Source: Gammaproteobacteria bacterium
GTDB lineage: Bacteria; Pseudomonadota; Gammaproteobacteria; Natronospirales; REEB76
Assembly (NCBI GenBank): GCA_036383255.1
Contig: DASVOS010000016.1
Coordinates: forward strand, 1 to 54,540
Length of the DNA: 54,540 nt
Direction of reading: 5' to 3'
In this document: piece after piece, positions 38,876-46,351 of the stretch
Numbering within the stretch: position 1 is the first letter of the stretch
How the letters are laid out: every line of letters starts with the position of its first letter
Made by a program: the position numbers and the translations under genes
The notes under the pieces: model-generated
What the model was told of the DNA's origin: nothing
What the model saw: only the letters and a program-made list of their open reading frames with translations
The model's database searches: none

Positions 38876-39304
38876 ATGGAACGACAGCGTGAAGCCGGCA
38901 ACGCCGGAATCGGCGGCAACATGCGCGCGGCGGTGGAGGTCGCGAACCGTTGCCGCGACGTGTGCCTCGGCACCGCCGTCAACTACTGCCTGCGGGAAGG
39001 CGGCGAGCATGCGGAGCAGGCGCACCTGCGCCTGATGCTGGATTGCGCCGAGATCTGCCGCACCGCGGGCACTTTCATGCTGGTCGATTCCCCCTACCAT
39101 CAGGACGTGTGCGCCGTCTGCGCCGAGATCTGCGACGACTGTGCCCGCGAGTGCGAGGACATGGAGGGCATGGAAGCCTGCGCGCAGGCTTGCCGCGACT
39201 GTGCCGAGAGTTGCCGCCAGATGGCGGACGCGGAGCCGCACCTGCAGACTGCCGGCGCGGTGGCCCGGGCGCGCCGCCGCGGCTCCGAGGCGCACGACGT
39301 CTGA
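38876..39304 (+). CDS. Four-helix-bundle copper-binding protein (Csp/DUF326-like)
   Basis: 142 aa from the ATG at 38876 with Shine-Dalgarno aggag. Cys residues recur on one face of each helix: 'CRDVCLGTAVNYC', 'LDCAEICRTAG', 'VCAVCAEICDDCARECEDM', 'CAQACRDCAESCRQM'. This CxxxC/CxxC pattern is that of Csp copper-storage and DUF326 ferredoxin-like proteins. No signal peptide, so a cytosolic copper store (Csp3-like) is likely. Divergent from the SDR gene. Confidence 0.85.
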   Translation: MERQREAGNAGIGGNMRAAVEVANRCRDVCLGTAVNYCLREGGEHAEQAHLRLMLDCAEICRTAGTFMLVDSPYHQDVCAVCAEICDDCARECEDMEGMEACAQACRDCAESCRQMADAEPHLQTAGAVARARRRGSEAHDV

Positions 39305-39313
39305 ATCCGGCGC

Positions 39314-40252
39314 TCAGGGGTCAGCGCGGTCCTCGCGGCGGGATGCCTCCCGCAGCCGGTTGTGCATGGTGGTGGCCGCCACCGCGGCCTGGCCGATGGC
39401 CACACTGATCTGGTTGAGCCCCTGCACCACGTCACCGGCCGCGAAGCAGTTGCGCACCGAGGTCTCCTGGTGGCCGTCGGTCACGATACGCTGGTCCTCG
39501 CCGATCTCCACCTGCAGGCGCGTCGCCAGGTCGTTGCGCGGCGTGCAGCCCATGGCTGAATAGACGAGGTCGAAATCCAGCTCATGGCCGCCGGTGAGGG
39601 TGAGGCGTATCCGGCCGCCTTCCGTGTCCGCCGCGAGCTTCGCCAGCGGCTGCTCTATGACCTGCACCTGCCGGTCCTCCAGCCGCAGGTACGCAGGACT
39701 GCCCGGGTCCACTTGGATCCCTTGGGTCAGGACCGTGACGCGGTCGCTGAAGTCCCGCAGGAAGTCCGCCTCGCCGAAGCCGCTCTCGCCGGAGCCCAGC
39801 ACCAGGATGTCCTTGCCGCGCGCTTCATAGGCGTCGCAGACGGGACAGTAACGCACCAGGCCGTCCCGCACCGCATCCACGAGGTCCGGCAATTCCGGCT
39901 TCACGTCCACCACGCCGGTGGCTAGCAACAGCGTGCGTCCATGCACCGGCCCCATGCGCGTCTCCAGCATGAACGAGCCGGGCACCTGGCGCGCGTCCTC
40001 GACGCGGGTGTGGTCGATGCGTCCACCCGCATCCAGCACTTGCCGGCGCATGCGTTCCAGCAGCTCCGGCCCCTCGATGCCCTTCGGAAAGCCCGCATGA
40101 TTGTGGGTGACCGGCACCCAGGCGGCACGGCTCTCTCCCGAGTCAAGGACCCGCACACTGCGGCGGAACCGCGCCAGGTAGTAGGCGGCCGCCAGGCCGC
40201 CCGGCCCGCCGCCCACGATCAGCGCATCGAAGAGCTTTTCTCCGTCTTCCAT
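39314..40252 (-). CDS. Thioredoxin-reductase-like NAD(P)/FAD oxidoreductase
   Basis: 312 aa. FAD motif 'DALIVGGGPGGLAAAYYLARF' (GGGPGG 14-19), NAD(P) motif 'ILVLGSGESGFGEADFL', and 'NCFAAGDVVQGLNQISVAIGQAAVAA' at the C-terminus. The redox pair 'RYCPVCDAYE' (Cys136, Cys139) is in the TrxB position. Compared with E. coli TrxB (CATCDG) the motif is CPVC, typical of TrxR-like proteins that do not always reduce thioredoxin. The electron acceptor is unknown. Divergent from the TPP-enzyme remnant. Confidence 0.88.
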   Translation of the reverse strand: MEDGEKLFDALIVGGGPGGLAAAYYLARFRRSVRVLDSGESRAAWVPVTHNHAGFPKGIEGPELLERMRRQVLDAGGRIDHTRVEDARQVPGSFMLETRMGPVHGRTLLLATGVVDVKPELPDLVDAVRDGLVRYCPVCDAYEARGKDILVLGSGESGFGEADFLRDFSDRVTVLTQGIQVDPGSPAYLRLEDRQVQVIEQPLAKLAADTEGGRIRLTLTGGHELDFDLVYSAMGCTPRNDLATRLQVEIGEDQRIVTDGHQETSVRNCFAAGDVVQGLNQISVAIGQAAVAATTMHNRLREASRREDRADP

Positions 40253-40308
40253 GCCGCGAGGTTAGGGCGGCTGGCGACTCCTCCGCCACCATTCGCTCCA
40301 TAACGCGA

Positions 40309-40357
40309 CCCTTAAGGCTTCCACCGCATCGGCAGCGCCGGGCATGCGGAGTAGCAT
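40309..40357 (+). promoter_or_regulatory. Shared promoter element, second type (before TPP remnant)
   Basis: cccttaagg (40309-40317), accgcat (40323-40329) and tagcat (40352-40357), spaced exactly as at 38798-38846. It stands before a gene that is now only a fragment, so it may be a fossil of that gene's promoter. Confidence 0.45.
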
Positions 40358-40380
40358 CGGTCCTTTACCAGGAGCAGGAC

Positions 40381-40494
40381 ATGGCAGCGGGAACGGAGAA
40401 GCAGCAAGGGCCGCGCAATGGTGCCGACATCCTGGTGGAGACGCTCATGGCCTTCGGCGTGCGGGAGCCGTCCCGCATGCCGCTGCAGCTCTAG
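40381..40494 (+). pseudogene. N-terminal fragment of a thiamine-pyrophosphate-dependent enzyme
   Basis: 37 codons with a good Shine-Dalgarno (aggag): MAAGTEKQQG..., then 'NGADILVETLMAFGVRE' and an early stop after 'PSRMPLQL'. The block NGADxLVxTLxxxGV is the start of the TPP-binding N-terminal domain of acetolactate-synthase-like enzymes (normally 500-600 aa). No downstream continuation is seen; the LRAT-like gene follows 55 nt later. A deletion has removed nearly the whole gene. Confidence 0.7.
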
Positions 40495-40549
40495 GCATTA
40501 CAGGTCAAATCGGCTCAGCAATACACGCGCCACTGCCTATACTCGTCCC

Positions 40550-41026
40550 ATGTCCACCGTGTTCGATCCCGAATGGCTGCCGCTGGAGCGGCACATGATC
40601 GCAGGTCTCAAGCCCGGCGACGTGCTGCGCCGCTGGAAGACCGGCGTGTGGCACCTCGGCATCTACCTCGGCGACGGCAAGGTGCTGCACAACGTGCCCG
40701 GCGACTCCGTCGGTGAGCGGCTCACCTCCTACCACACGTTCGCCAGCGGCAAGGACGTGCAGGTGGCGCGGGGGTATCCGGCACTGCGTGCCGAGGTGAT
40801 GCAGCGCGCCACCGAGATCCTGGAGAACCCGCGCGCCTACTCGTACATCTGGCGCAACTGCGAGCACACTGCCTACGAGATCATGGAGGGCCAGCCCCGC
40901 AGCCCCACGGTGCAGCGCGTGAACGGCGTGTTGAGCGTGATGGTGGTCGTATCGCTCACGGCGCTGGCGTACAACTTCCGCCGCGAGATCGGTTCCGGGT
41001 TGCGGCGGTTCGGGCGCGGGTCCTAG
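40550..41026 (+). CDS. LRAT-like (NlpC/P60-superfamily) acyltransferase/hydrolase
   Basis: 158 aa. LRAT-type active site: His35 in 'TGVWHLGIYLGDGKVLHN' and the nucleophile Cys104 in 'YIWRNCEHTAYEIM' (NCEH is the LRAT signature). A C-terminal hydrophobic helix (NGVLSVMVVVSLTALAYNF) anchors it to the membrane, as in eukaryotic LRAT/HRASLS phospholipid acyltransferases. It probably acts on phospholipid acyl chains. No Shine-Dalgarno; tatact at 40538-40543 ends 6 nt before the ATG, predicting a leaderless transcript. Confidence 0.82.
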   Translation: MSTVFDPEWLPLERHMIAGLKPGDVLRRWKTGVWHLGIYLGDGKVLHNVPGDSVGERLTSYHTFASGKDVQVARGYPALRAEVMQRATEILENPRAYSYIWRNCEHTAYEIMEGQPRSPTVQRVNGVLSVMVVVSLTALAYNFRREIGSGLRRFGRGS

Positions 41027-41042
41027 TCCGGTCGCGGAAGGC

Positions 41043-41447
41043 TCACTTGGTGCCGAGGTCACCCGGCCAGCTGCGGGGAAGGCGGGAGAGCAGGTCGAGC
41101 GCACTCTGCCTCGACCAGGCGTTGGAGTGGATCGGCCGCAGGGCGCGGGTATCCTGGTGTTCCCTCACCGGGACCGGTTGCTTGGGCGCGATCTCGGGCT
41201 TCTGGCGCCGCAGGGGGCGTTGCGGTCCGGTCGCGGGGTTCTCCGAGAACGCCACGCAGCGGCCATCCTTGTCGCGCAGCCAGCCCCTCTCGAACCAGCC
41301 CAGCAGCACGCCACGGTAGGAATAGACCGCGTCCGCGTCCATGTAGGCGACGGCCTCGCCGGTGAAGAGGAAGATGTGCACCTCATCATCGCTGTATGCG
41401 ATGGCTTGGCCGCTCTGGTCGTAAAAGACTATCTGCACGTGCCCCAC
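41043..41447 (-). CDS. Four-repeat beta-hairpin (4-fold beta-flower-like) protein 2
   Basis: 134 aa. Four repeats fill residues 5-70: 'IVFYDQSGQAIAYSDDE', 'VHIFLFTGEAVAYMDADA', 'VYSYRGVLLGWFERG', 'WLRDKDGRCVAFSE', each strand-[T/S/D/R]-G-strand. This fits the 4-fold beta-flower domain better than the protein at 34378. The second half (70-134) is basic, Pro/Arg-rich and probably disordered. Convergent with the LRAT-like gene, 16 nt apart. Function unknown. Confidence 0.75.
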   Translation of the reverse strand: MGHVQIVFYDQSGQAIAYSDDEVHIFLFTGEAVAYMDADAVYSYRGVLLGWFERGWLRDKDGRCVAFSENPATGPQRPLRRQKPEIAPKQPVPVREHQDTRALRPIHSNAWSRQSALDLLSRLPRSWPGDLGTK

Positions 41448-41619
41448 TCAGCGAGATCTGCGGCGGCCCGCCCATAAGGGCGGCATCGCAGACATGATAC
41501 GCGATGCTACCGGGCCTGAAAATTTGACAGGCCATTTAACCGTTGCGTCGGACCGCTGATGCATTCGGCGCGAATGCGGCGGAAATCACGGACACGGCGT
41601 GCGGCGCATAGCAGCATTC

Positions 41620-43038
41620 ATGCGCATGCGCAGGCCCCTCAAGTACCTCTCCATCGCCCTCGTCAGCCTGCTGGCGCTGCTCCTCCTTGCGACGCTGGGC
41701 CTCGCGCGATACGCGCGCACCGGCGCGTTCCATGCCCGCATCGAGACCGCCGCTTCGCGGGGGCTGGGCATGGAGGTGAGGGCAGGCGCGCTGGGCCTGG
41801 GATTCCTGCCTACTCCCCACTTGACCCTGCACGATGTGCGCGTACGCAACCGCGGCGTGGACGTCGCGGCCATCGACGTGATGCATGTGCGGTTCCGGCT
41901 CTTCCCGCTGCTGCAGCGGCGAGCGGAGCCCGCGACCCTGGACCTCGATGGGCTGCATCTCCTGGTCAAGAAAGGCGAGGACGGCATCCTGGACCTCGTG
42001 CGCAGCCAGCCTCCCGCCCACAAGCGCGCCCATGGGCCCATGGAGATCCGTGTGGAGGATGCCAGCGTCCGTTACGAGGGTGCGAAGACCGGCGCCTGGG
42101 TGGAGGCGGTGGGCTGCGAAGCGCGTGTGCACGACGTGCGCACCGAGATGCCCGACGGCCGGCCCGGGCTGCAGCGCGTGAGCCTCACCGGCGACATCGC
42201 CTGCAAGCAAGTGCGCGCTCCCAAGTTCGCCGGTACCGACCTCAAGGCCGGCATCTCCGCCGGCGGCGGCGTCTATGCCTTCGAGCCCGTGAGCCTGCAG
42301 GCCTTCGGTGCCGAGGGCCGCGGCAGCCTGCATGCCGACGTGGTGCAGTGGCGCTACACGGTGGATCTCGCCGTGCCGCAGCTGGACGTGGCGCGGTTCA
42401 TCAAGGATATGGGTTTGCGCCAGCTCGGGGAAGGCAGCGTGGCGTTCGCGGCGGACATCGCGGCCCAAGGGAAGGACCGCGACGAGGTGGTGAAGAGCGC
42501 CTCCGGCAGCCTGTCGCTCCAAGGCAAGGAACTCAAGCTGGAAGGCTACGACCTGGACGGCGAGCTCAAGCGTTTCGAGCACAGCCAGCGCTTCAGCCTG
42601 GTGGACATGGGCGCGCTGTTCTACGCCGGCCCCCTGGGACTCGCAGCCACCAAGGGCTATGACTTCTCCCGCATCAAGGGCCCGGGCGGCGGCACCAGCC
42701 CCATCCACGTCCTGCTCTCGGACTGGAAGGTGAAGCACGGCGTCGCGACAGCGAGCGATGTGGCCATGTCCACCGATACGCACCGCATGGCGCTGCAGGG
42801 CAAGCTGGACTTCAACAGCGAGAGCTTCAACGGCGTCACCGTGGCGGTGGTGGACGCCCAGGGCTGCGTGATCGCGCGGCAGGACATCTCGGGCAGCTTC
42901 ACGCGACCCAAGCTCGAGAAGCCCGACATCCTGGCGGCCCTCACCGCGCCGGTGCGGCGGCTGGTCAACAAGGGGGAGAACCTGCTGACACAGCGGGGCT
43001 GCAAGGCGTTCTACTCCGGATCCGTCAAGCCCTACTAG
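41620..43038 (+). CDS. AsmA-like inner-membrane-anchored protein
   Basis: 472 aa from the ATG at 41620 (MRMRRPLKYL); a GTG at 41599 in frame is an alternative. One N-terminal membrane helix (LSIALVSLLALLLLATLGLA) is followed by an AsmA-type beta-rich periplasmic part: 'RIETAASRGLGMEVRAGALGLGFLPTPHLTLHDVRVRN' and 'LRQLGEGSVAFAADIAAQGKDRDEVVKSASGSLSLQGKELKLEGYDL'. AsmA-like proteins (TamB, YhdP, YicH) carry phospholipids toward the outer membrane. This one is on the short side (AsmA about 617 aa). No obvious Shine-Dalgarno. Confidence 0.85.
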   Translation: MRMRRPLKYLSIALVSLLALLLLATLGLARYARTGAFHARIETAASRGLGMEVRAGALGLGFLPTPHLTLHDVRVRNRGVDVAAIDVMHVRFRLFPLLQRRAEPATLDLDGLHLLVKKGEDGILDLVRSQPPAHKRAHGPMEIRVEDASVRYEGAKTGAWVEAVGCEARVHDVRTEMPDGRPGLQRVSLTGDIACKQVRAPKFAGTDLKAGISAGGGVYAFEPVSLQAFGAEGRGSLHADVVQWRYTVDLAVPQLDVARFIKDMGLRQLGEGSVAFAADIAAQGKDRDEVVKSASGSLSLQGKELKLEGYDLDGELKRFEHSQRFSLVDMGALFYAGPLGLAATKGYDFSRIKGPGGGTSPIHVLLSDWKVKHGVATASDVAMSTDTHRMALQGKLDFNSESFNGVTVAVVDAQGCVIARQDISGSFTRPKLEKPDILAALTAPVRRLVNKGENLLTQRGCKAFYSGSVKPY

Positions 43039-43157
43039 CGCGCTGTTGAAGATCCGATACGCACGTGAGGGCAATCCGCGATCGAAGCCGGGCCTTCACC
43101 CGATGTCGTTATGTGACATGCGCCGATACATTGGTCGCCAGCAGCAAGGAGAGCAGC

Positions 43158-43496
43158 ATGCATTACATCCTCGACAGCTACCAGAACGTCGTCTGCAGTC
43201 CCGGCGACAACGAGAGCATCGAATCCGTCGGGCCCCGGCCGGATCCGGGCAGCGTGGAGCATGCCGGAGATGGCGATCCTGATTACGACAACCCCGAACG
43301 CCTCGCCGGAGATCTCTCGTCGGACCGGGCGGAAGGCGACCCGAAGCGGCGGTCGCCTGCGGGCCATGGTAGCGGCGACCGCAACGAGGCCGGCTATGCA
43401 GAGGACGGCGAGAGCGTGCGCGGCCGCGGCGCGAGCGGTGAATCCTACGAAGACGAGGCCGACGAAGCGCTGTTCAGGCCGCGGCGCGAGCGCTGA
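43158..43496 (+). CDS. Small charged hypothetical protein
   Basis: 112 aa with Shine-Dalgarno aaggag. The first 15 residues (MHYILDSYQNVVCSP) may form a strand; the rest is acidic, Gly/Ser/Arg/Asp-rich and disordered (DPDYDNPERLAGDLSSDRAEGDPKRR..., ending EDEADEALFRPRRER). The upstream region holds a short inverted repeat (atgtc-gttatgt-gacat, about 43101-43117). Its stop abuts the convergent DsbG-like gene with no gap. Function unknown; composition resembles stress-cluster hydrophilins. Confidence 0.6.
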   Translation: MHYILDSYQNVVCSPGDNESIESVGPRPDPGSVEHAGDGDPDYDNPERLAGDLSSDRAEGDPKRRSPAGHGSGDRNEAGYAEDGESVRGRGASGESYEDEADEALFRPRRER

Positions 43497-44261
43497 TCAC
43501 TTCGGGTCGAGAGTAGAGATGAATGCCGTCATGTCCTTCGGCAGACCCGCGCTCAGGGCCCACTGACCCGAGCGCCGGAACAGCAGCAGCGGCGTGCCGG
43601 GATCGCCCACTTGCCTCAGCTGCTCGCCGTGGGCGAGCAGCGCGGCGCTGACTTGCGGCGGGATGGGGGAGAGGGGCGGGATGCCGCCTTCCTCGTGGGC
43701 GGTGTCGAACTGAGTCTCGTCTAGCGCGAGCGCCGCGGCCTTGTCCTTCGCCGCGAGGATCGCAGCTGAGCGGCCCGGGCTGGATTCCTTCAGGAACGCC
43801 ACCATCACCCAGCGCACCCGCACCTTGCCCGCTTCCAGGAACGGCCGCAGCTGCGTCCACAGGTGATTGCAGTAGATGCAGTTGGGGTCAGCGTAGGCAT
43901 AGAGCAACGGTGCATCCGGCTTGCCTTCCTCCACCGTGGCGAGGTCCTTCGCCAGCGAGGTGGCGAGCGACTCGGCCTGGGGTGCCATCACGTACTTGTC
44001 GAAGTACTGCTGGGTGAGGTTGTTCCCGTCCTTGTCCACCAGCGGTGCGCCGAACACATAGGCGCCGCTAGGCGTGGTGAAGACGATCACGGGACGGTCG
44101 GGCAGCCTCACCACCCAGCCGGTGAGGCCGTCCACCGCTGGGAAGCTGCGCTCCAGCTTGGCGCCGCTGTCCAGCAGCTGTTTGAGCGCGGGAGGAGCAT
44201 CGGTGGCGAAGGTGGTGAGCGGCAGCAGGGCCGCGAGGAGAAGTGCGTATGGGTGTCTCAT
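43497..44261 (-). CDS. dsbG: DsbG/DsbC-like periplasmic thiol isomerase
   Basis: 254 aa from the ATG at 44261 with signal peptide (MRHPYALLLAALLPLTTFA). An N-terminal cystatin-like dimerisation domain (about 25-95, 'SFPAVDGLTGWVVRLPDRPVIVFTTPSGAYVFGAPLVDKDGNNLT') is followed by a thioredoxin domain with active site Cys128-Ile-Tyr-Cys131 ('YADPNCIYCNHLW') and the cis-Pro loop 'GDPGTPLLLF'. E. coli DsbG has CPYC, so CIYC is a variation that would alter redox potential. Probably repairs sulfenylated or mispaired cysteines. Weak Shine-Dalgarno. Divergent from the UBP-type gene. Confidence 0.88.
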   Translation of the reverse strand: MRHPYALLLAALLPLTTFATDAPPALKQLLDSGAKLERSFPAVDGLTGWVVRLPDRPVIVFTTPSGAYVFGAPLVDKDGNNLTQQYFDKYVMAPQAESLATSLAKDLATVEEGKPDAPLLYAYADPNCIYCNHLWTQLRPFLEAGKVRVRWVMVAFLKESSPGRSAAILAAKDKAAALALDETQFDTAHEEGGIPPLSPIPPQVSAALLAHGEQLRQVGDPGTPLLLFRRSGQWALSAGLPKDMTAFISTLDPK

Positions 44262-44358
44262 GGAGCGATTGTGACAGGTCGCGCGCAGTACGGGAAATGC
44301 TCCGGTTTGACGCGTCGCGGGTGCAAGGCGAAGACTGCCGTTTTGCAGGAGGCATGTG

Positions 44359-44652
44359 ATGACCCCAGTGAAGCTCAGCCAGCGGCAGGCTAAGTCCGCT
44401 GCCTGCATCCATACCAGCCAGGCCCAGGAGGTGGAATACGCCCGGCATGAGTGCCCCGAGTGCATGGCCCTCGGCGACGAGTGGGTGCAGCTGCGCATCT
44501 GCATGACCTGCGGCCACGTGGGCTGCTGCGACAGCTCCAAGAACAAGCACGCCGCCGCGCATCACAAGAGGACTGGGCACCCCATCATCAAGACGATCGA
44601 ACAGGGAGATGACTGGGCCTGGTGCTATGTGGAAAACACCTATCTAAAGTAG
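44359..44652 (+). CDS. UBP-type zinc-finger protein
   Basis: 97 aa from the ATG at 44359, Shine-Dalgarno agga 8 nt upstream. Zinc ligands follow the ZnF-UBP pattern: 'CIH' near residue 16, 'CPEC' (32-35), 'CMTCGHVGCC' (48-57), then His64, His68/69 and His74 in 'NKHAAAHHKRTGHPIIKTIE'. The ending 'WAWCYVENTYLK' is typical. In eukaryotes this domain binds ubiquitin tails; in bacteria it is a small stand-alone protein of unknown function. Confidence 0.88.
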   Translation: MTPVKLSQRQAKSAACIHTSQAQEVEYARHECPECMALGDEWVQLRICMTCGHVGCCDSSKNKHAAAHHKRTGHPIIKTIEQGDDWAWCYVENTYLK

Positions 44653-44685
44653 GCCGGCCTGCGTGGCTTGCCGGGTTTCACCGAA

Positions 44686-44717
44686 CGGTCAAGGAACCGT
44701 CATAGCCTCTTTATAAG
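44686..44717 (+). promoter_or_regulatory. Pho box and -10 in front of olsB
   Basis: cggtcaa (44686-44692), ggaa, ccgtcat (44697-44703): two PhoB half-sites with the canonical 4-bp spacer. The -10 tataag follows at 44712-44717, 8 bp later. It probably drives olsB-olsA-phoU-ppx in phosphate starvation. Confidence 0.75.
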
Positions 44718-44759
44718 CCAACGGCATCCTGACGCTCGGAAACCCGTCAGGAGACCGTC

Positions 44760-45533
44760 ATGGCCGTCAATCCGGAACTGCTGTTCGAGGGCGCCGCTCC
44801 CGCCGTCCTGGGGAAACCGGACCTGCACGTGGGCCTCGCCCGCGACGACGAGGAGTTGCGTGCCGCCCAGCGGCTGCGCTACCGGGTGTTCGCCGGGGAG
44901 ATGCAGGCACGCCTGCACAGCGAAGAACCCGGCCTCGACGTGGACCCCTTCGATGCCTACTGCCGCCATCTCATCGTGCGCGACCGGCGCAACGACGAGG
45001 TGGTGGCCTGCCTGCGCGTGCTCCTGGATGTGGACGCGCAGCGTGCGGGCTCATTCTATTCCGAGACCGAGTTCGACCTCGGCAACCTCATCACCGCCCC
45101 CGGCCGCGTGATGGAGATAGGGCGGGTCTGCGTGCACCCGGAGTATCGCGGCGGAATGGTGGTGTCCATGCTGTGGGCAGGGCTGGCGCGCTTCTTCCAG
45201 GTGTCGCAGTTCAATCGCATCCTGGGCTGCGCCAGCATCCCCGTGCTGGGCGACGGCGCCAACGCCATGGCCGCCTTCGCCACCCTGGCGGAGCGCTACA
45301 TGGCGCCGGAGGAGTTCCGGGTGCGGCCGAAGCTGCCGCTGCCGCTCAGGGACGGGCCTGTGCCGCCGGCGCGCATCCCCTCGCTATTGCTCGCCTACAT
45401 GCGCCTCGGCGCGCGGATCTGCGGCGAGCCCTGCTGGGATCCTGACTTCAACACCGCCGACGTGGTGGTATTGCTGGATCCGGCGGACCTGCGCCAGCGC
45501 TATGCGCGGCGTTTCCTGAAGCAGGTTGCCTGA
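44760..45533 (+). CDS. olsB: Ornithine N-acyltransferase (lyso-ornithine lipid synthase)
   Basis: 257 aa GNAT-type enzyme of the OlsB/hemolysin-like group. 'LRAAQRLRYRVFAGEMQARLH...LDVDPFDAYCRHLIVRD' is the family start, and 'VMEIGRVCVHPEYRGGMVVSMLWAGLARF' the acyl-carrier and acetyl-CoA-fold core. It transfers a 3-hydroxyacyl group from ACP to the alpha-amino group of ornithine. Phosphate-free ornithine lipids replace phospholipids when phosphate is scarce, which fits the Pho box upstream and phoU-ppx downstream. Shine-Dalgarno caggag. olsA starts 4 nt after its stop. Confidence 0.9.
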   Translation: MAVNPELLFEGAAPAVLGKPDLHVGLARDDEELRAAQRLRYRVFAGEMQARLHSEEPGLDVDPFDAYCRHLIVRDRRNDEVVACLRVLLDVDAQRAGSFYSETEFDLGNLITAPGRVMEIGRVCVHPEYRGGMVVSMLWAGLARFFQVSQFNRILGCASIPVLGDGANAMAAFATLAERYMAPEEFRVRPKLPLPLRDGPVPPARIPSLLLAYMRLGARICGEPCWDPDFNTADVVVLLDPADLRQRYARRFLKQVA

Positions 45534-45537
45534 GCCC

Positions 45538-46332
45538 ATGCCGCGTGGGCTGATTCGCTTCCTGCGCGCGTCGCTGCTGGCGGTACATGTGCTGCTCGGC
45601 CTGCTGTTGGGCGGCCTCACGCTCACGCTGCCACCATTGCGGCGGCAGGTGCCGGCGTTGCGCAGCTGGTGGCTCATGCAGGGGGTCGCGATCCTGGGCA
45701 TCCGGGTCATCGCCTGCGGCCGGCCCGCACGAGGCCTGATGCTGGCGAACCATCTCTCCTGGGTCGACATCCTCGTGCTCGCCACCCAGTCACGTTCCGG
45801 CTTCGTGGCCAAGGCGGAGATGGCGCGCTGGCCGCTGCTCGGCTGGCTGGCGCAGATGGGCGGCACCGAGTTCGTGCGCCGCGGTTCCCATGACGACGTG
45901 AAGCGCGTGCTCGCGCGCATGGTGGCGCGGCTCGAGGCCGGTGAGAGTCTGACGCTCTTCCCGGAGGGCACCAGTACGGGCTCCACGTTGCCGCTGCGTT
46001 TCCGGCCGCGCCTCTTGCAGGCGGCGGTGGACGCGGGAGTGCCGGTGCAGCCGGTGGCGCTCTATTACGGCACTCGGCTGTCGGCGGTGGCGTTCGTGGG
46101 GGAAGACAGCTTCCTCTGCCATCTGTGGCGCCTCCTGGCGGCGGAGCCGGTGCTCGCCGAGGTGAACTTCCTGCCGGAGCTCGCGAGCCGGTCGGGCGAC
46201 TGCCGTCTGCTGGCGGATGAGTCCTGGCGCGCCGTGACCCACGCGCTGACCCGCCTCGAGCGGTTCGAGCGTGAGGCCGTGATCACGGGAGACGAGGGAC
46301 TAGGCGAGCCGGAACCGGCCGGCGTCGTCTGA
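45538..46332 (+). CDS. olsA: Lyso-ornithine lipid O-acyltransferase (PlsC family)
   Basis: 264 aa. One N-terminal membrane helix (LLAVHVLLGLLLGGLTLTLPPL), then PlsC acyltransferase motifs: I 'NHLSWVDILVL' (NHxxxxD), II 'GGTEFVRRGS', III 'FPEGTSTGS' and IV 'VQPVALYYG'. It acylates the hydroxyl of lyso-ornithine lipid or of lysophosphatidic acid; pairing with olsB favours the former. ATG 4 nt after the olsB stop, and phoU 19 nt downstream. Confidence 0.88.
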   Translation: MPRGLIRFLRASLLAVHVLLGLLLGGLTLTLPPLRRQVPALRSWWLMQGVAILGIRVIACGRPARGLMLANHLSWVDILVLATQSRSGFVAKAEMARWPLLGWLAQMGGTEFVRRGSHDDVKRVLARMVARLEAGESLTLFPEGTSTGSTLPLRFRPRLLQAAVDAGVPVQPVALYYGTRLSAVAFVGEDSFLCHLWRLLAAEPVLAEVNFLPELASRSGDCRLLADESWRAVTHALTRLERFEREAVITGDEGLGEPEPAGVV

Positions 46333-46351
46333 CGGTCGGTGGGGAGGGATC

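Noticed and set aside
28859-40357. The shared promoter blocks as sigma-54 (-24/-12) promoters
   Set aside because: The GG...GC pair with 10-bp spacing is absent. The geometry instead fits an activator site at -41.5 and a TAGATT-type -10.
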